A stretch of DNA of 64,000 bases from Pseudomonas sp. R37(2017). GTDB lineage: Bacteria; Pseudomonadota; Gammaproteobacteria; Pseudomonadales; Pseudomonadaceae. Below the pieces are notes generated by a model. It ran no database searches. It was not told the DNA's origin and saw only the letters and a list, made by a program, of their open reading frames with translations. The number at the start of each line of letters is the position of its first letter. The first letter of the stretch is position 1. Below are positions 18,108 to 26,473 of this stretch, piece by piece. The stretch spans positions 62,001 through 126,000 of the forward strand of contig NZ_NEHO01000007.1 of the NCBI RefSeq assembly GCF_002113375.1, written 5' to 3'. The translations under genes and the position numbers were made by a program.

Positions 18108-20069
18108 GTGAGCGAACTCATTCGCGTACCTGACATCGGCAGCGGTGAAGGTGAAGTAATTGAACTGTTTGTGAAGGTCGGCGACCGCATCGAAGCCGAC
18201 CAGAGCATCCTGACGCTGGAATCGGACAAGGCGAGCATGGAAGTGCCGGCGCCGAAGGCCGGTATCATCAAGAGCCTGAAGGTCAAGCTGGGCGATCGCC
18301 TGAAAGAAGGCGACGAACTGCTGGAGCTGGAAGTCGAAGGTGCTGCTGCAGCCCCTGCGCCTGCCGCTGCTCCGGCGGCAAAAGCTGCGCCGGCTCCGGC
18401 CGCCGCACCCGCTGCTGCACCAGCCGCTGCACCTGCTGCCGCTTCGGTTCAGCAAGTGCACGTGCCGGATATCGGCTCTTCGGGCAAGGCCCAGATCATC
18501 GAGATCCAGGTCAAGGTCGGCGACACTGTCGCGGCTGATCAGTCGCTGATCACCCTGGAATCCGACAAGGCGAGCATGGAAATCCCGTCGCCTGCCGCTG
18601 GCGTGGTCAAGGCCATCAGCGTCAAGCTCAACGACGAAGTCGGCACCGGCGACCTGATCCTGGACCTGGAAGTGGCGGGTGCTGCTGCACCGGCTGCTGC
18701 CGTTCCAGCTCAGGCGGCCGCGCCTGCCGCTGCTGCTCCGGCGCCTGCCGCTGCCGCACCGGCCGCTCCAGTGGCCGACAGCGTTCAGGACATCCACGTT
18801 CCGGACATCGGTTCGGCGGGCAAGGCCAAGATCATCGAAGTCCTGGTCAAGGCCGGCGACACCGTTGCCGCCGACCAGTCGCTGATCACGTTGGAATCCG
18901 ACAAGGCGAGCATGGAAATCCCGTCGCCTGCCGCTGGCGTGGTGGAAAGCGTTTCCATCAAGCTCGATGACGAAGTCGGCACCGGCGACCTGATCCTCAA
19001 GTTGAAAGTCAAAGGCGCCGCCCCGGCTGCACCTGTTGCTGCAACCGCACCTGCCGCTGCCGCTCCGAGCGCACCTGCTCCGGCCGCTGCTGCTCCTGCT
19101 GCCGCTGCACCTGTTGCCGCTCCAGCCGCCGCACCTGCCAAGCCAGGCGCGAAAGTTCACGCCGGTCCTGCCGTGCGTCAACTGGCCCGCGAATTCGGTG
19201 TCGAGCTGAGCGCCGTTGGCGCCAGCGGTCCGCATGGTCGCATCCTGAAAGAAGACGTGCAGGTTTACGTCAAAGCCATGATGCAGAAGGCCAAGGAAGC
19301 ACCGGCCGCTGCTGCTGGCGCAACCGGTGGCGCGGGCATTCCGCCGATTCCGGTCGTGGACTTCAGCCGCTTCGGTGAAATCGAAGAAGTGCCGATGACC
19401 CGCCTGATGCAGGTCGGCGCTGCCAACCTGCACCGCAGCTGGCTGAACGTGCCGCACGTGACGCAATTCGACTCGGCGGACATCACCGAACTCGAAGCGT
19501 TCCGTGTTGCCCAGAAAGCCGTTGCAGAGAAGGCCGGCGTCAAGCTGACCGTCCTGCCATTGCTGCTCAAGTCCTGCGCACACCTGCTCAAGGAACTGCC
19601 GGACTTCAACAGCTCGCTGGCACCAAGCGGCAAAGCGATCATCCGCAAGAAATACGTGAACATCGGCTTCGCCGTCGACACCCCGGATGGCCTGCTGGTA
19701 CCGGTCATCAAGAACGTCGACCAGAAGAGCCTGCTGCAACTGGCGGCCGAAGCGGCTTCCCTGGCTGAAAAAGCCCGGACCAAGAAGCTTTCGTCGGATG
19801 AGATGCAAGGCGCCTGCTTCACCATTTCCAGCCTCGGCCACATTGGCGGCACCGGCTTCACGCCGATCGTCAACGCGCCGGAAGTGGCGATCCTCGGCGT
19901 TTCCAAGGCAACCATCCAGCCAGTCTGGGACGGCAAAGCCTTCCAGCCGAAACTGATGCTGCCACTGTCGCTGTCCTACGATCACCGCGTGATCAACGGC
20001 GCCGCTGCCGCACGCTTCACCAAGCGTCTGAGCGATCTGCTGGGCGACATCCGCACCATGCTCCTGTAA
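18108..20069 (+). CDS. aceF: Dihydrolipoyl acetyltransferase AceF (PDH E2), three lipoyl domains
   Basis: A 653-residue E2 core protein. Three lipoyl domains are visible, each with an ESDKASME motif; the lipoylated lysines are Lys41, Lys154 and Lys266. Long Ala/Pro linkers follow each. Next are the E1/E3-binding domain (VRQLAREFGVELS...GRILKEDV) and the catalytic domain ending in SYDHRVINGAAAARF, with the active-site His in DHRVING. Starts at GTG (18108) with GAGGAGA upstream. The second and third lipoyl domains are nearly identical, which suggests domain duplication or gene conversion; three lipoyl domains is also the E. coli number. Two hairpins follow the stop. Confidence 0.98.
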   Translation: MSELIRVPDIGSGEGEVIELFVKVGDRIEADQSILTLESDKASMEVPAPKAGIIKSLKVKLGDRLKEGDELLELEVEGAAAAPAPAAAPAAKAAPAPAAAPAAAPAAAPAAASVQQVHVPDIGSSGKAQIIEIQVKVGDTVAADQSLITLESDKASMEIPSPAAGVVKAISVKLNDEVGTGDLILDLEVAGAAAPAAAVPAQAAAPAAAAPAPAAAAPAAPVADSVQDIHVPDIGSAGKAKIIEVLVKAGDTVAADQSLITLESDKASMEIPSPAAGVVESVSIKLDDEVGTGDLILKLKVKGAAPAAPVAATAPAAAAPSAPAPAAAAPAAAAPVAAPAAAPAKPGAKVHAGPAVRQLAREFGVELSAVGASGPHGRILKEDVQVYVKAMMQKAKEAPAAAAGATGGAGIPPIPVVDFSRFGEIEEVPMTRLMQVGAANLHRSWLNVPHVTQFDSADITELEAFRVAQKAVAEKAGVKLTVLPLLLKSCAHLLKELPDFNSSLAPSGKAIIRKKYVNIGFAVDTPDGLLVPVIKNVDQKSLLQLAAEAASLAEKARTKKLSSDEMQGACFTISSLGHIGGTGFTPIVNAPEVAILGVSKATIQPVWDGKAFQPKLMLPLSLSYDHRVINGAAAARFTKRLSDLLGDIRTMLL

Positions 20070-20077
20070 TACCGACC

Positions 20078-20099
20078 GGCCCTCCTTCACCGGAGGGCC
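20078..20099 (+). terminator. Hairpin directly after aceF
   Basis: GGCCCTCC-TTCACC-GGAGGGCC begins 8 nt after the aceF stop. The stem is strong but has no T-run after it, so it may serve as mRNA 3'-end protection with the full terminator placed further on. Confidence 0.5.
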
Positions 20100-20140
20100 G
20101 ATCGCGTTCCACGTTTCCGAGCGCCACGCTCGTACCTCAA

Positions 20141-20168
20141 CCCCGCCAATTTGGCGGGGCTTTTTTTT
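20141..20168 (+). terminator. Rho-independent terminator of the aceEF operon
   Basis: CCCCGCCAA-TT-TGGCGGGGC followed by eight T residues is a textbook intrinsic terminator, 72 nt downstream of the aceF stop. The remainder up to 20340 is AT-rich and holds no gene that I can support; the promoter of the next gene should be there. Confidence 0.9.
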
Positions 20169-20340
20169 GCCTGAAGTTTATGTTTAAAACGCCTTCCTAC
20201 ATTTGTGGCTGATATCGCCCACAACTCGAATCCATTTCTGCCAGGCATTTATTCAGGCCAAATAATTAGTCTTGATTGCATGCTCTATTACATCCAAAAC
20301 AACCAACCACCTGATTAACTGCCAACGAATGGACTCGATC

Positions 20341-21735
20341 ATGCTCAAACCAACTGTCGGCCCGATTATCGGCCATACAACAACTGATCACGCGCGTATT
20401 TTTGTGCGCGGAGAAGCAAAAAAAGATGACCACGTATATGCCGGCATTCGTTATCGAAGATCCGGACATGAACAATGGCTCAAAACCAACTTCGCAAGGC
20501 TGACAAACCTGCAAGATATGTCCGATGTCATTGTTCTCGATAACCTGGCGGCCGATACCGAATACGAATACCAGGCCGGCTGGTTCAGCACCACGAGCAC
20601 CGGGCACAGCCTGGATTCGTTGCAGGAACTGCCGCTGCAATGGCCGCAGGAACTCTTTCGCTTGCGCACCCGATCCAGCACTCCCGGCACGCCACGCGCC
20701 TACTTCGTCGGCTCATGTCGCTACTTGCGGATGACCGCCGGTATTGCGTCGGCGCCGCACTTGGGCGACCGAATATTTGCCTCGATTACAACATTGGCGC
20801 AACAAGCCGACCCACCGGTCAGCGCAATGCTGATGACCGGAGATCAGATCTATGTCGACGACTTGAATTTTTTCGCGCCTGACCGCGAATACCAGCAAAT
20901 ACTCGCGAAATACCGTGCGGCTTTCGCTCAACCGCATATTTCCAGGTTAATGGCCAACTTATCCACTTACATGATCCTCGACGATCACGAAATCGAAGAT
21001 AACTGGCCAGACAAGAAAAGATCAGGCGATGATGTTCTATATAAAAACGCCATCACTGCCTATGAGTTATATCAAGCCAGCCACAGCCCGGCATTTGAAT
21101 TACTTGACGATGGCCGGATCAGCCGGCGCCCGAAGCACTATTGGTATCAATTCACCGATGGCGATATCGAATGGTTCGTTACCGATAGCCGCACCCGACG
21201 CAATCTGTCCGCCGATGATCGACGCATCCTTGATACTGAACAGGAAAATGCCTTGTGCCAGTGGCTGATCCACAGCTGCGCCCGGGTCAAGCTAGTGGTC
21301 ACCAGTGTGATGTTCTTTCCGGACGCCAAACACAACGGGGATGACGCCTGGGGCGGATTTGCCGGACAACGGCTGCGGTTGCTGGAGACCATTCGTTTGC
21401 ACCGGCTGAAGAATGTCATTTTCGTTTCCGGCGACATCCACGCCTCCTTGACCAGCCGACTGACCCACAGCGAAGACCCCGACTTCGAGGTGCACACCAT
21501 TGTGTCGTCGCCATTGTTCAACAGCAAACTGATGCCCTATGCCAGTCAATCCAGCTTTATCCTCGACCGGCCGCTGGAAAGAAACGCCGCGGGCGAATTT
21601 CGGCAAGAATTAACCAGTAAAGTCATCAGTCAGGACAATTTCGCGCACGTGGTCATCGATACGGATCGCATTCAGGTCAATTACCACGACCGGGATGGCC
21701 AGCTGCTGCAATCGACAGGCATCAAATTGCGTTGA
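20341..21735 (+). CDS. PhoD-like metallophosphatase, no signal peptide
   Basis: A 464-residue protein of the PhoD/alkaline phosphatase D superfamily. An N-terminal Ig-like segment (GPIIGHTTTDHARIFVRG) is followed by the metallophosphatase core: GSCRYLRM, MLMTGDQIYVDDL (Asp168), MILDDHEIEDNW (Asp214-Asp215-His216) and FVSGDIHASL. These supply the metal ligands. Classical PhoD is exported by the Tat system, but no twin-arginine or other signal peptide is seen here, so this is a cytoplasmic member whose substrate (phosphodiester or monoester) is unknown. I chose the ATG at 20341 because homology starts there; ATG 20329 is an alternative. It separates aceF from dipA, which adjoin in P. aeruginosa, and its AT-richer surroundings suggest later insertion. 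Confidence 0.78.
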   Translation: MLKPTVGPIIGHTTTDHARIFVRGEAKKDDHVYAGIRYRRSGHEQWLKTNFARLTNLQDMSDVIVLDNLAADTEYEYQAGWFSTTSTGHSLDSLQELPLQWPQELFRLRTRSSTPGTPRAYFVGSCRYLRMTAGIASAPHLGDRIFASITTLAQQADPPVSAMLMTGDQIYVDDLNFFAPDREYQQILAKYRAAFAQPHISRLMANLSTYMILDDHEIEDNWPDKKRSGDDVLYKNAITAYELYQASHSPAFELLDDGRISRRPKHYWYQFTDGDIEWFVTDSRTRRNLSADDRRILDTEQENALCQWLIHSCARVKLVVTSVMFFPDAKHNGDDAWGGFAGQRLRLLETIRLHRLKNVIFVSGDIHASLTSRLTHSEDPDFEVHTIVSSPLFNSKLMPYASQSSFILDRPLERNAAGEFRQELTSKVISQDNFAHVVIDTDRIQVNYHDRDGQLLQSTGIKLR

Positions 21736-21748
21736 TGGCAAAAAAACA

Positions 21749-21775
21749 CAGCCTTCGGGACGGCCTCGAAGGCTG
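21749..21775. terminator. Hairpin after the PhoD-like gene
   Basis: CAGCCTTCG and CGAAGGCTG form a 9-bp stem with a 9-nt loop. A run of seven A precedes it on the plus strand, so it looks like an intrinsic terminator for minus-strand transcripts. For the plus strand no T-run follows, and the effect on the PhoD-like transcript is unclear. Confidence 0.35.
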
Positions 21776-21963
21776 CGACCTGATCAATAGCAATACTTTT
21801 TGCCGAAACTGCAGAAATCTTCGCTCCTGCCGACATATTCTTATAGCACTTGGCCTTCATCTCTCTTGTCAGTCGGTGCCGCAATGATGCAACCTTGCCG
21901 CAGGCAACAGTAAAGAGGGCGAGAGCCCGGCGCGTTCAGCATATTCGAAGCGAGTTTCCCTCC

Positions 21964-24657
21964 ATGAAAAGCCAACCCGATGCCGCCAGCCGTATGGTGG
22001 CCGAGGTAGTGACGCAGTTGCCTGTGCCCTCGCGGCTCGGCATGCTGCGTTTCGAACGGCTTAATGAACCCAGCTGGGCGCTGCTGTTTCTCGACCCCAA
22101 TTGTGAACGCCAGTTCGGCCTGCCGGCCACGGAGCTATGTGCCTTGGTCGGCTCGCCCTACGCCAGCCTGATGGAGCCGGAAGCGCGCTATCAACTGCAC
22201 GATGCGATCCAGCAGCAACTGACTGAAGGCACGCATTACCTGATTCGCTACACCCTGCATACCGCCTCGGGCTCCCTGAGCCTGCTGGAAATGGGCGAAG
22301 CCTACAAACAACACAATCGACACCTGTTGCGCGGCTACCTGCTGGTCATTGACGGCCTGTTCGAGAATGACCCGCTGCAACCGGCCCTGGACCTGGAAAC
22401 CCAGAACTCGCGCCTGCAAATCGCCCTGGAGCTCAATCAACGTGCACAGCAGGAGCAACTGCTGCACCTGGACCGGGCGCGTGCCCAACAGGACCTGATC
22501 CTGCTACTCACCCGTCAACGCTACAGCAGCAACAATTCCTTGCAGGAAGCGGCCGAGCTCATCACCCGTAGCGCCTGCGACATTTACCAGATCGACTGCG
22601 CCAGCCTGTGGCACCTCGATGGTTCGAAGCTGGTGCCGATCTCGGCCTATCACCGCACGAGTCAGGAGTACCTGCTGCCGCAGCCGATCGACGTCAGTGT
22701 TTTTCCTGATTACCTGGACGCCTTGCACACAGGTCGCGCCATCGACGCCCATAACGCCATGCGTGACCCGCGCACCCGGGAGATGGCTGAAAGCCTGCGT
22801 CCGCGCGACGTCAATGCAATGCTCGACGCCAGCATCCGCGTGGATGGCCAGGTCGTCGGCGTTTTGTGCCTGGAGCAGACCGGCGCGACACGCGCCTGGC
22901 AGTCGGATGAAATCGCCTTCGCCGGGGAACTGGCGGACCAGTTCGCCCAGGTCATCAGCAACCACAACCGGCGGGCCGCCACCAGCGCCCTGCACCTGTT
23001 TCAGCGCGCCGTCGAACAGAGTGCCAACGCCTTTCTGCTGGTCAATTGCGACGGCGTGGTGGAATACGTAAACCCGAGCTTCACCGCAATCACCCAGTAC
23101 TCCACCGAAGAAGTGCACGGCCAGCGCCTGTCGGAACTGCCGGCCCTGGAAAACCTCAGCGAGCTGCTGTTCGACGCGCCTTCGGCGTTGGCCAAGAGCA
23201 ATAGTTGGCAGGGTGAATTCAAGAGCCGCCGAAAAAACCTCGAACCCTACTGGGGCCAGCTGTCGATATCCAAGGTTTACGGCGACAACCGCGAGCTGAC
23301 CCACTACATCGGCATCTACGAAGACATCACCCAGACCAAGCTCGCTCAGCAGCGTATCGAGCGACTGGCCTACACCGACAACCTGACCAATCTTGGCAAC
23401 CGTCCGGCATTCATCCGCAACCTCGATGAACGTTTCGCCCGAGACAGCGATACGCCGATCAGCCTGTTGCTGGTGGACATCGACAACTTCAAGCGCATCA
23501 ACGACAGCCTCGGCCACCAGACCGGCGACAAGCTGCTGATCAGCCTGGCCCGGCGCCTGCGCAACAGCTTGGTCCCGAGCGGCAGCCTGGCACGCTTCGC
23601 CAGTAACGAATTCGCCGTGTTGCTGGACAACAGCGACCTCACGGTGGGCCAGCAAGTGGCCAACCAGCTGCTGGCGACTCTCGACAAACCGATGTTCGTC
23701 GACAACCAGTTGATCAGCGTCACCGGCTCCGTGGGCCTGGCCTGTGCGCCTCTGCACGGGCGCGACCCGCAAACCCTGATGCGCAACGCCGGGCTGGCGC
23801 TGCACAAGGCCAAGGCCAACGGCAAACACCAGGTGCAAGTGTTCACCGAAGCGCTGAACGCCGAAGCCAGCTACAAGCTGTTCGTCGAAAACAACCTGCG
23901 CCGCGCCCTGACCCAGAACGAACTCGACGTGTTCTACCAGCCCAAGCTCTGCCTGCGCAGCGGTCGACTGCTGGGCATGGAAGCATTGCTGCGCTGGGAT
24001 CATCCGGAAAAGGGCATGATCCGCCCGGATCAGTTCATCAGCGTCGCCGAAGAAACCGGCTTGATCATTCCCATCGGCAAATGGATCGCCCGCCAGGCCT
24101 GTCGCATGAGCAAAGCGTTGACCGCGGTCGGCCTGGGCAACCTGCAAGTGGCGATCAACCTGTCGCCCAAGCAGTTCTCGGATCCCGACCTGGTGGCCTC
24201 CATCGCCACCATTCTCAAGGAAGAAGCGCTGCCGGCCCATCTGCTGGAGCTGGAGCTGACCGAAGGCCTGCTGCTGGAAGCCACCGAAGACACCCACCTG
24301 CAGCTCGACCAGCTCAAGCGCCTGGGCCTGACCCTGGCCATGGACGACTTCGGCACCGGCTACTCGTCGCTCAGTTACTTGAAAAAATTCCCCATCGACA
24401 TCATTAAGATCGATCGAAGCTTCATCCACGAAATCCCGGACAACCAGGACGACATGGAAATCACCTCCGCGGTGATCGCCATGGCCCACAACCTGAAACT
24501 CAAGGTCGTGGCTGAAGGCGTCGAAACAGCCGAGCAGTTGTCGTTCCTGCGCCGTCACCGCTGCGACGTCGGCCAGGGCTACCTGTTCGACCGTCCGATC
24601 CCGGGCAACGAGCTGATCGAAAAGCTCAAACGCTACCCGCGTGGCCCAATCGCCTGA
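21964..24657 (+). CDS. dipA: Cyclic-di-GMP phosphodiesterase DipA (PAS-GAF-PAS-GGDEF-EAL)
   Basis: An 897-residue signalling protein. Order of parts: an N-terminal PAS-like region, a GAF-like domain (around residues 190-340), a PAS domain with a PAC tail (about 345-465), GGDEF (about 475-630) and EAL (about 645-890). The GGDEF signature is degenerate, ASNEF at residues 546-550, so cyclase activity is unlikely. The EAL domain keeps EALLRW (Glu673), NLSPKQF, DDFGTG (Asp794-Asp795) and AEGVE, so it should hydrolyse c-di-GMP. Position between aceF and msrA and the ASNEF motif match P. aeruginosa DipA (PA5017), which drives biofilm dispersion. The ATG at 21964 (MKSQPDAASRMV) was preferred to an upstream start with an unlikely arginine-rich leader. 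Confidence 0.93.
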   Translation: MKSQPDAASRMVAEVVTQLPVPSRLGMLRFERLNEPSWALLFLDPNCERQFGLPATELCALVGSPYASLMEPEARYQLHDAIQQQLTEGTHYLIRYTLHTASGSLSLLEMGEAYKQHNRHLLRGYLLVIDGLFENDPLQPALDLETQNSRLQIALELNQRAQQEQLLHLDRARAQQDLILLLTRQRYSSNNSLQEAAELITRSACDIYQIDCASLWHLDGSKLVPISAYHRTSQEYLLPQPIDVSVFPDYLDALHTGRAIDAHNAMRDPRTREMAESLRPRDVNAMLDASIRVDGQVVGVLCLEQTGATRAWQSDEIAFAGELADQFAQVISNHNRRAATSALHLFQRAVEQSANAFLLVNCDGVVEYVNPSFTAITQYSTEEVHGQRLSELPALENLSELLFDAPSALAKSNSWQGEFKSRRKNLEPYWGQLSISKVYGDNRELTHYIGIYEDITQTKLAQQRIERLAYTDNLTNLGNRPAFIRNLDERFARDSDTPISLLLVDIDNFKRINDSLGHQTGDKLLISLARRLRNSLVPSGSLARFASNEFAVLLDNSDLTVGQQVANQLLATLDKPMFVDNQLISVTGSVGLACAPLHGRDPQTLMRNAGLALHKAKANGKHQVQVFTEALNAEASYKLFVENNLRRALTQNELDVFYQPKLCLRSGRLLGMEALLRWDHPEKGMIRPDQFISVAEETGLIIPIGKWIARQACRMSKALTAVGLGNLQVAINLSPKQFSDPDLVASIATILKEEALPAHLLELELTEGLLLEATEDTHLQLDQLKRLGLTLAMDDFGTGYSSLSYLKKFPIDIIKIDRSFIHEIPDNQDDMEITSAVIAMAHNLKLKVVAEGVETAEQLSFLRRHRCDVGQGYLFDRPIPGNELIEKLKRYPRGPIA

Positions 24658-24720
24658 CAGCGATCCAACTCTCGGGCAAACTGCTTGTCTGACTCATTAT
24701 CCTGACTGAGAGGACTGATC

Positions 24721-25371
24721 ATGGTTCTGCGCTCGGAAATTCTGGTGAACAAAAACGTGCTCCCTACTAAAGAACAAGCTCTGCCTGGCCGTGAAACCGC
24801 GATGACCCTGCCTGAAAAGCACTTTGTGTTCAAAGACACCCCCTTGCTCGGCCCGTTCTTCGAAGATGTCGACTTTGCGATCTTCGGCCTGGGCTGTTTC
24901 TGGGGTGCGGAACGCCGTTTCTGGCAGCGTGAAGGCGTGGTCAGCACCGTGGTCGGCTACGCTGGCGGTTTCACGCCGAACCCGACCTACGAAGAAGTCT
25001 GCTCGGGCCTGACCGGCCACTCCGAAGTGGTACTGGTGGTGTATGACAAGGCCAAGGTCAGCTACGAAGAACTGCTGAAGATGTTCTGGGAACTGCACAA
25101 CCCGACCCAGGGCATGCGCCAGGGCAATGACATCGGCACCCAATACCGTTCGGTGATCTACGCCACCACACCTGAACAACTGGATGCAGCGCTCAAGAGC
25201 AAAGAAGCCTATCAGACTGAACTGTCCAAGGCCGGTCTCGGTGAAATCAGCACCGAAATCGACCAGGCCCCGACGGTCTACTTTGCCGAGGCGTATCACC
25301 AGCAGTACCTGGCCAAGAATCCGGAAGGCTATTGCGGGATCGGCGGTACAGGCGTGACCTGCCCTATATAA
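24721..25371 (+). CDS. msrA: Peptide methionine-S-sulfoxide reductase MsrA
   Basis: A 216-residue reductase repairing the S-epimer of methionine sulfoxide in proteins. The catalytic cysteine is Cys59 in GCFWGAE. Further family signatures are [17 protein letters not shown] and NDIGTQYRS. The C-terminal region has [11 protein letters not shown], whose two cysteines act as resolving residues and are recycled by thioredoxin. The N-terminus ([15 protein letters not shown]) is the long proteobacterial form without a signal peptide, so it is cytoplasmic. A good GAGAGGA site precedes the ATG. It follows dipA with 63 nt between them. Confidence 0.97.
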   Translation: MVLRSEILVNKNVLPTKEQALPGRETAMTLPEKHFVFKDTPLLGPFFEDVDFAIFGLGCFWGAERRFWQREGVVSTVVGYAGGFTPNPTYEEVCSGLTGHSEVVLVVYDKAKVSYEELLKMFWELHNPTQGMRQGNDIGTQYRSVIYATTPEQLDAALKSKEAYQTELSKAGLGEISTEIDQAPTVYFAEAYHQQYLAKNPEGYCGIGGTGVTCPI

Positions 25372-25379
25372 GCAGAGAC

Positions 25380-25453
25380 AAGCTGCAAGCCTCAAGCTGC
25401 AAGCTCTGTGCTCGCCGCTTTAACTTGCAGCTTGTAGCTTGAAACTTGCAGCT
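25380..25453. repeat. AAGCTGCAAGC inverted repeat between convergent msrA and rlmJ
   Basis: AAGCTGCAAGCCTCAAGCTGCAAGCT is followed, after about 20 bp, by CTTGCAGCTTGTAGCTTGAAACTTGCAGC. It is a long imperfect inverted repeat of a Pseudomonas repeat family different from the GCTCGCGAA type. It fills the gap between two genes that end towards each other and probably works as a two-way terminator. Confidence 0.75.
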
Positions 25454-25454
25454 G

Positions 25455-26291
25455 CTACTCAGCAATCAACCAATCCATCCGCCACCCGCCCTGGGTCTGC
25501 CCAAGCTTCTCGGACAGCCACGGCAGCAGCTCACGCAATTCTTCCTCCAGCCCCCACGGCGGATTGGCAATCGCCAGCCCGGAACCGTTCAGGCTGTTCG
25601 GCGTATCCAGCGGATGCACCAACAACTCCACGCGCAACAACTTCGGCGCACCGGTGCCGGCCAGGTCCTGGTAGAAACGACGCAGCGCGCGCTGATCCTT
25701 CACCGGGTACCAGATCGCCGCCACAGTCTGGCGCATCCGGCCGATCGCCTCTTTCATCGACAACGCGCAGCGCTGCATCTCGTCGAGCTTTTCGAACGGC
25801 GGATCGATCAGCATCACCGCACGCTTCTCCGGCACCGGAAGCAAGGCCCGGGACACATGCCAGCCTTCGCCCAGGTGCACCTTGACCCGACGATCGCCGG
25901 CCATGTTCTCCTTGAGCAGCAAGCCATCCTCGGGATGCTTCTCATTGATCAGCACCCGGTCCTGCGGCCGGGTCAGGCGCCGCGCCAGCTCCGGCGACCC
26001 CGGGTAATAGCGCAATTGGCCATCCGGGTTCATCTCGTGCAGCACCTGCATGTAACCGGCGGTCAGGATCGGCAGATCCGGCTGATCCCACAAACGCGCA
26101 ATACCTTCCAGGTACTCACCGGTACGGCTGGCCTGGTCACCCTGAAGGTCGTACAGACCGATGCCGGCGTGGGTGTCGAGATAGGCAAACGGCTGCTCCT
26201 TGCGCGACATCAGGGCGATGAGGCGGGTCAAGGTCAGGTGTTTGAACACATCGGCGTGATTGCCGGCATGGAAGGCGTGACGATAATTCAT
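25455..26291 (-). CDS. rlmJ: 23S rRNA (adenine-N6)-methyltransferase RlmJ
   Basis: A 278-residue SAM-dependent methyltransferase that methylates A2030 of 23S rRNA. The start MNYRHAFHAGNHADVFKH is the RlmJ hallmark. YLDTHAGIGLYDL is the SAM-binding loop, and the catalytic MLIDPPFE is the DPPY-type motif of N6-adenine methyltransferases. It ends within the repeat shared with msrA. Same neighbour order (dipA, msrA, rlmJ) as P. aeruginosa PA5017-PA5019. Confidence 0.96.
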   Translation of the reverse strand: MNYRHAFHAGNHADVFKHLTLTRLIALMSRKEQPFAYLDTHAGIGLYDLQGDQASRTGEYLEGIARLWDQPDLPILTAGYMQVLHEMNPDGQLRYYPGSPELARRLTRPQDRVLINEKHPEDGLLLKENMAGDRRVKVHLGEGWHVSRALLPVPEKRAVMLIDPPFEKLDEMQRCALSMKEAIGRMRQTVAAIWYPVKDQRALRRFYQDLAGTGAPKLLRVELLVHPLDTPNSLNGSGLAIANPPWGLEEELRELLPWLSEKLGQTQGGWRMDWLIAE

Positions 26292-26393
26292 GGCTGCTCC
26301 TGCGAAGGCCGGGAAGTTTACCTTTTACCGGCCGGCAAGTCAGGGGTTGGTGGCTGAGCGGGCGATCCGGGGGGGAGCACAGCAGTGAACACG

Positions 26394-26436
26394 CAAAAAA
26401 ATGGCCCGCTTCCAGAAAGAAGCGGGCCATTTTTCA
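26394..26436 (-). terminator. Intrinsic terminator downstream of putP
   Basis: AAAAATGGCCCGCTTC-CAGAAA-GAAGCGGGCCATTTTT has an 11-bp GC-rich stem flanked by A- and T-runs, so it can work in both directions. It ends putP transcripts (minus strand) and lies just upstream of rlmJ. Confidence 0.9.
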
Positions 26437-26473
26437 ATCAAGCCATCGGGTCAGAGCATGCGCTCACCCCCGA

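Noticed and set aside
18345..19140. Alanine/proline-rich repeats in aceF
   Set aside because: These are the usual flexible linkers between lipoyl domains, not a mobile or foreign repeat.
15403..20090. Long open frames opposite aceE and aceF
   Set aside because: Same cause: GC-rich third positions. They have no ribosome-binding site, no family motif and no conserved start.
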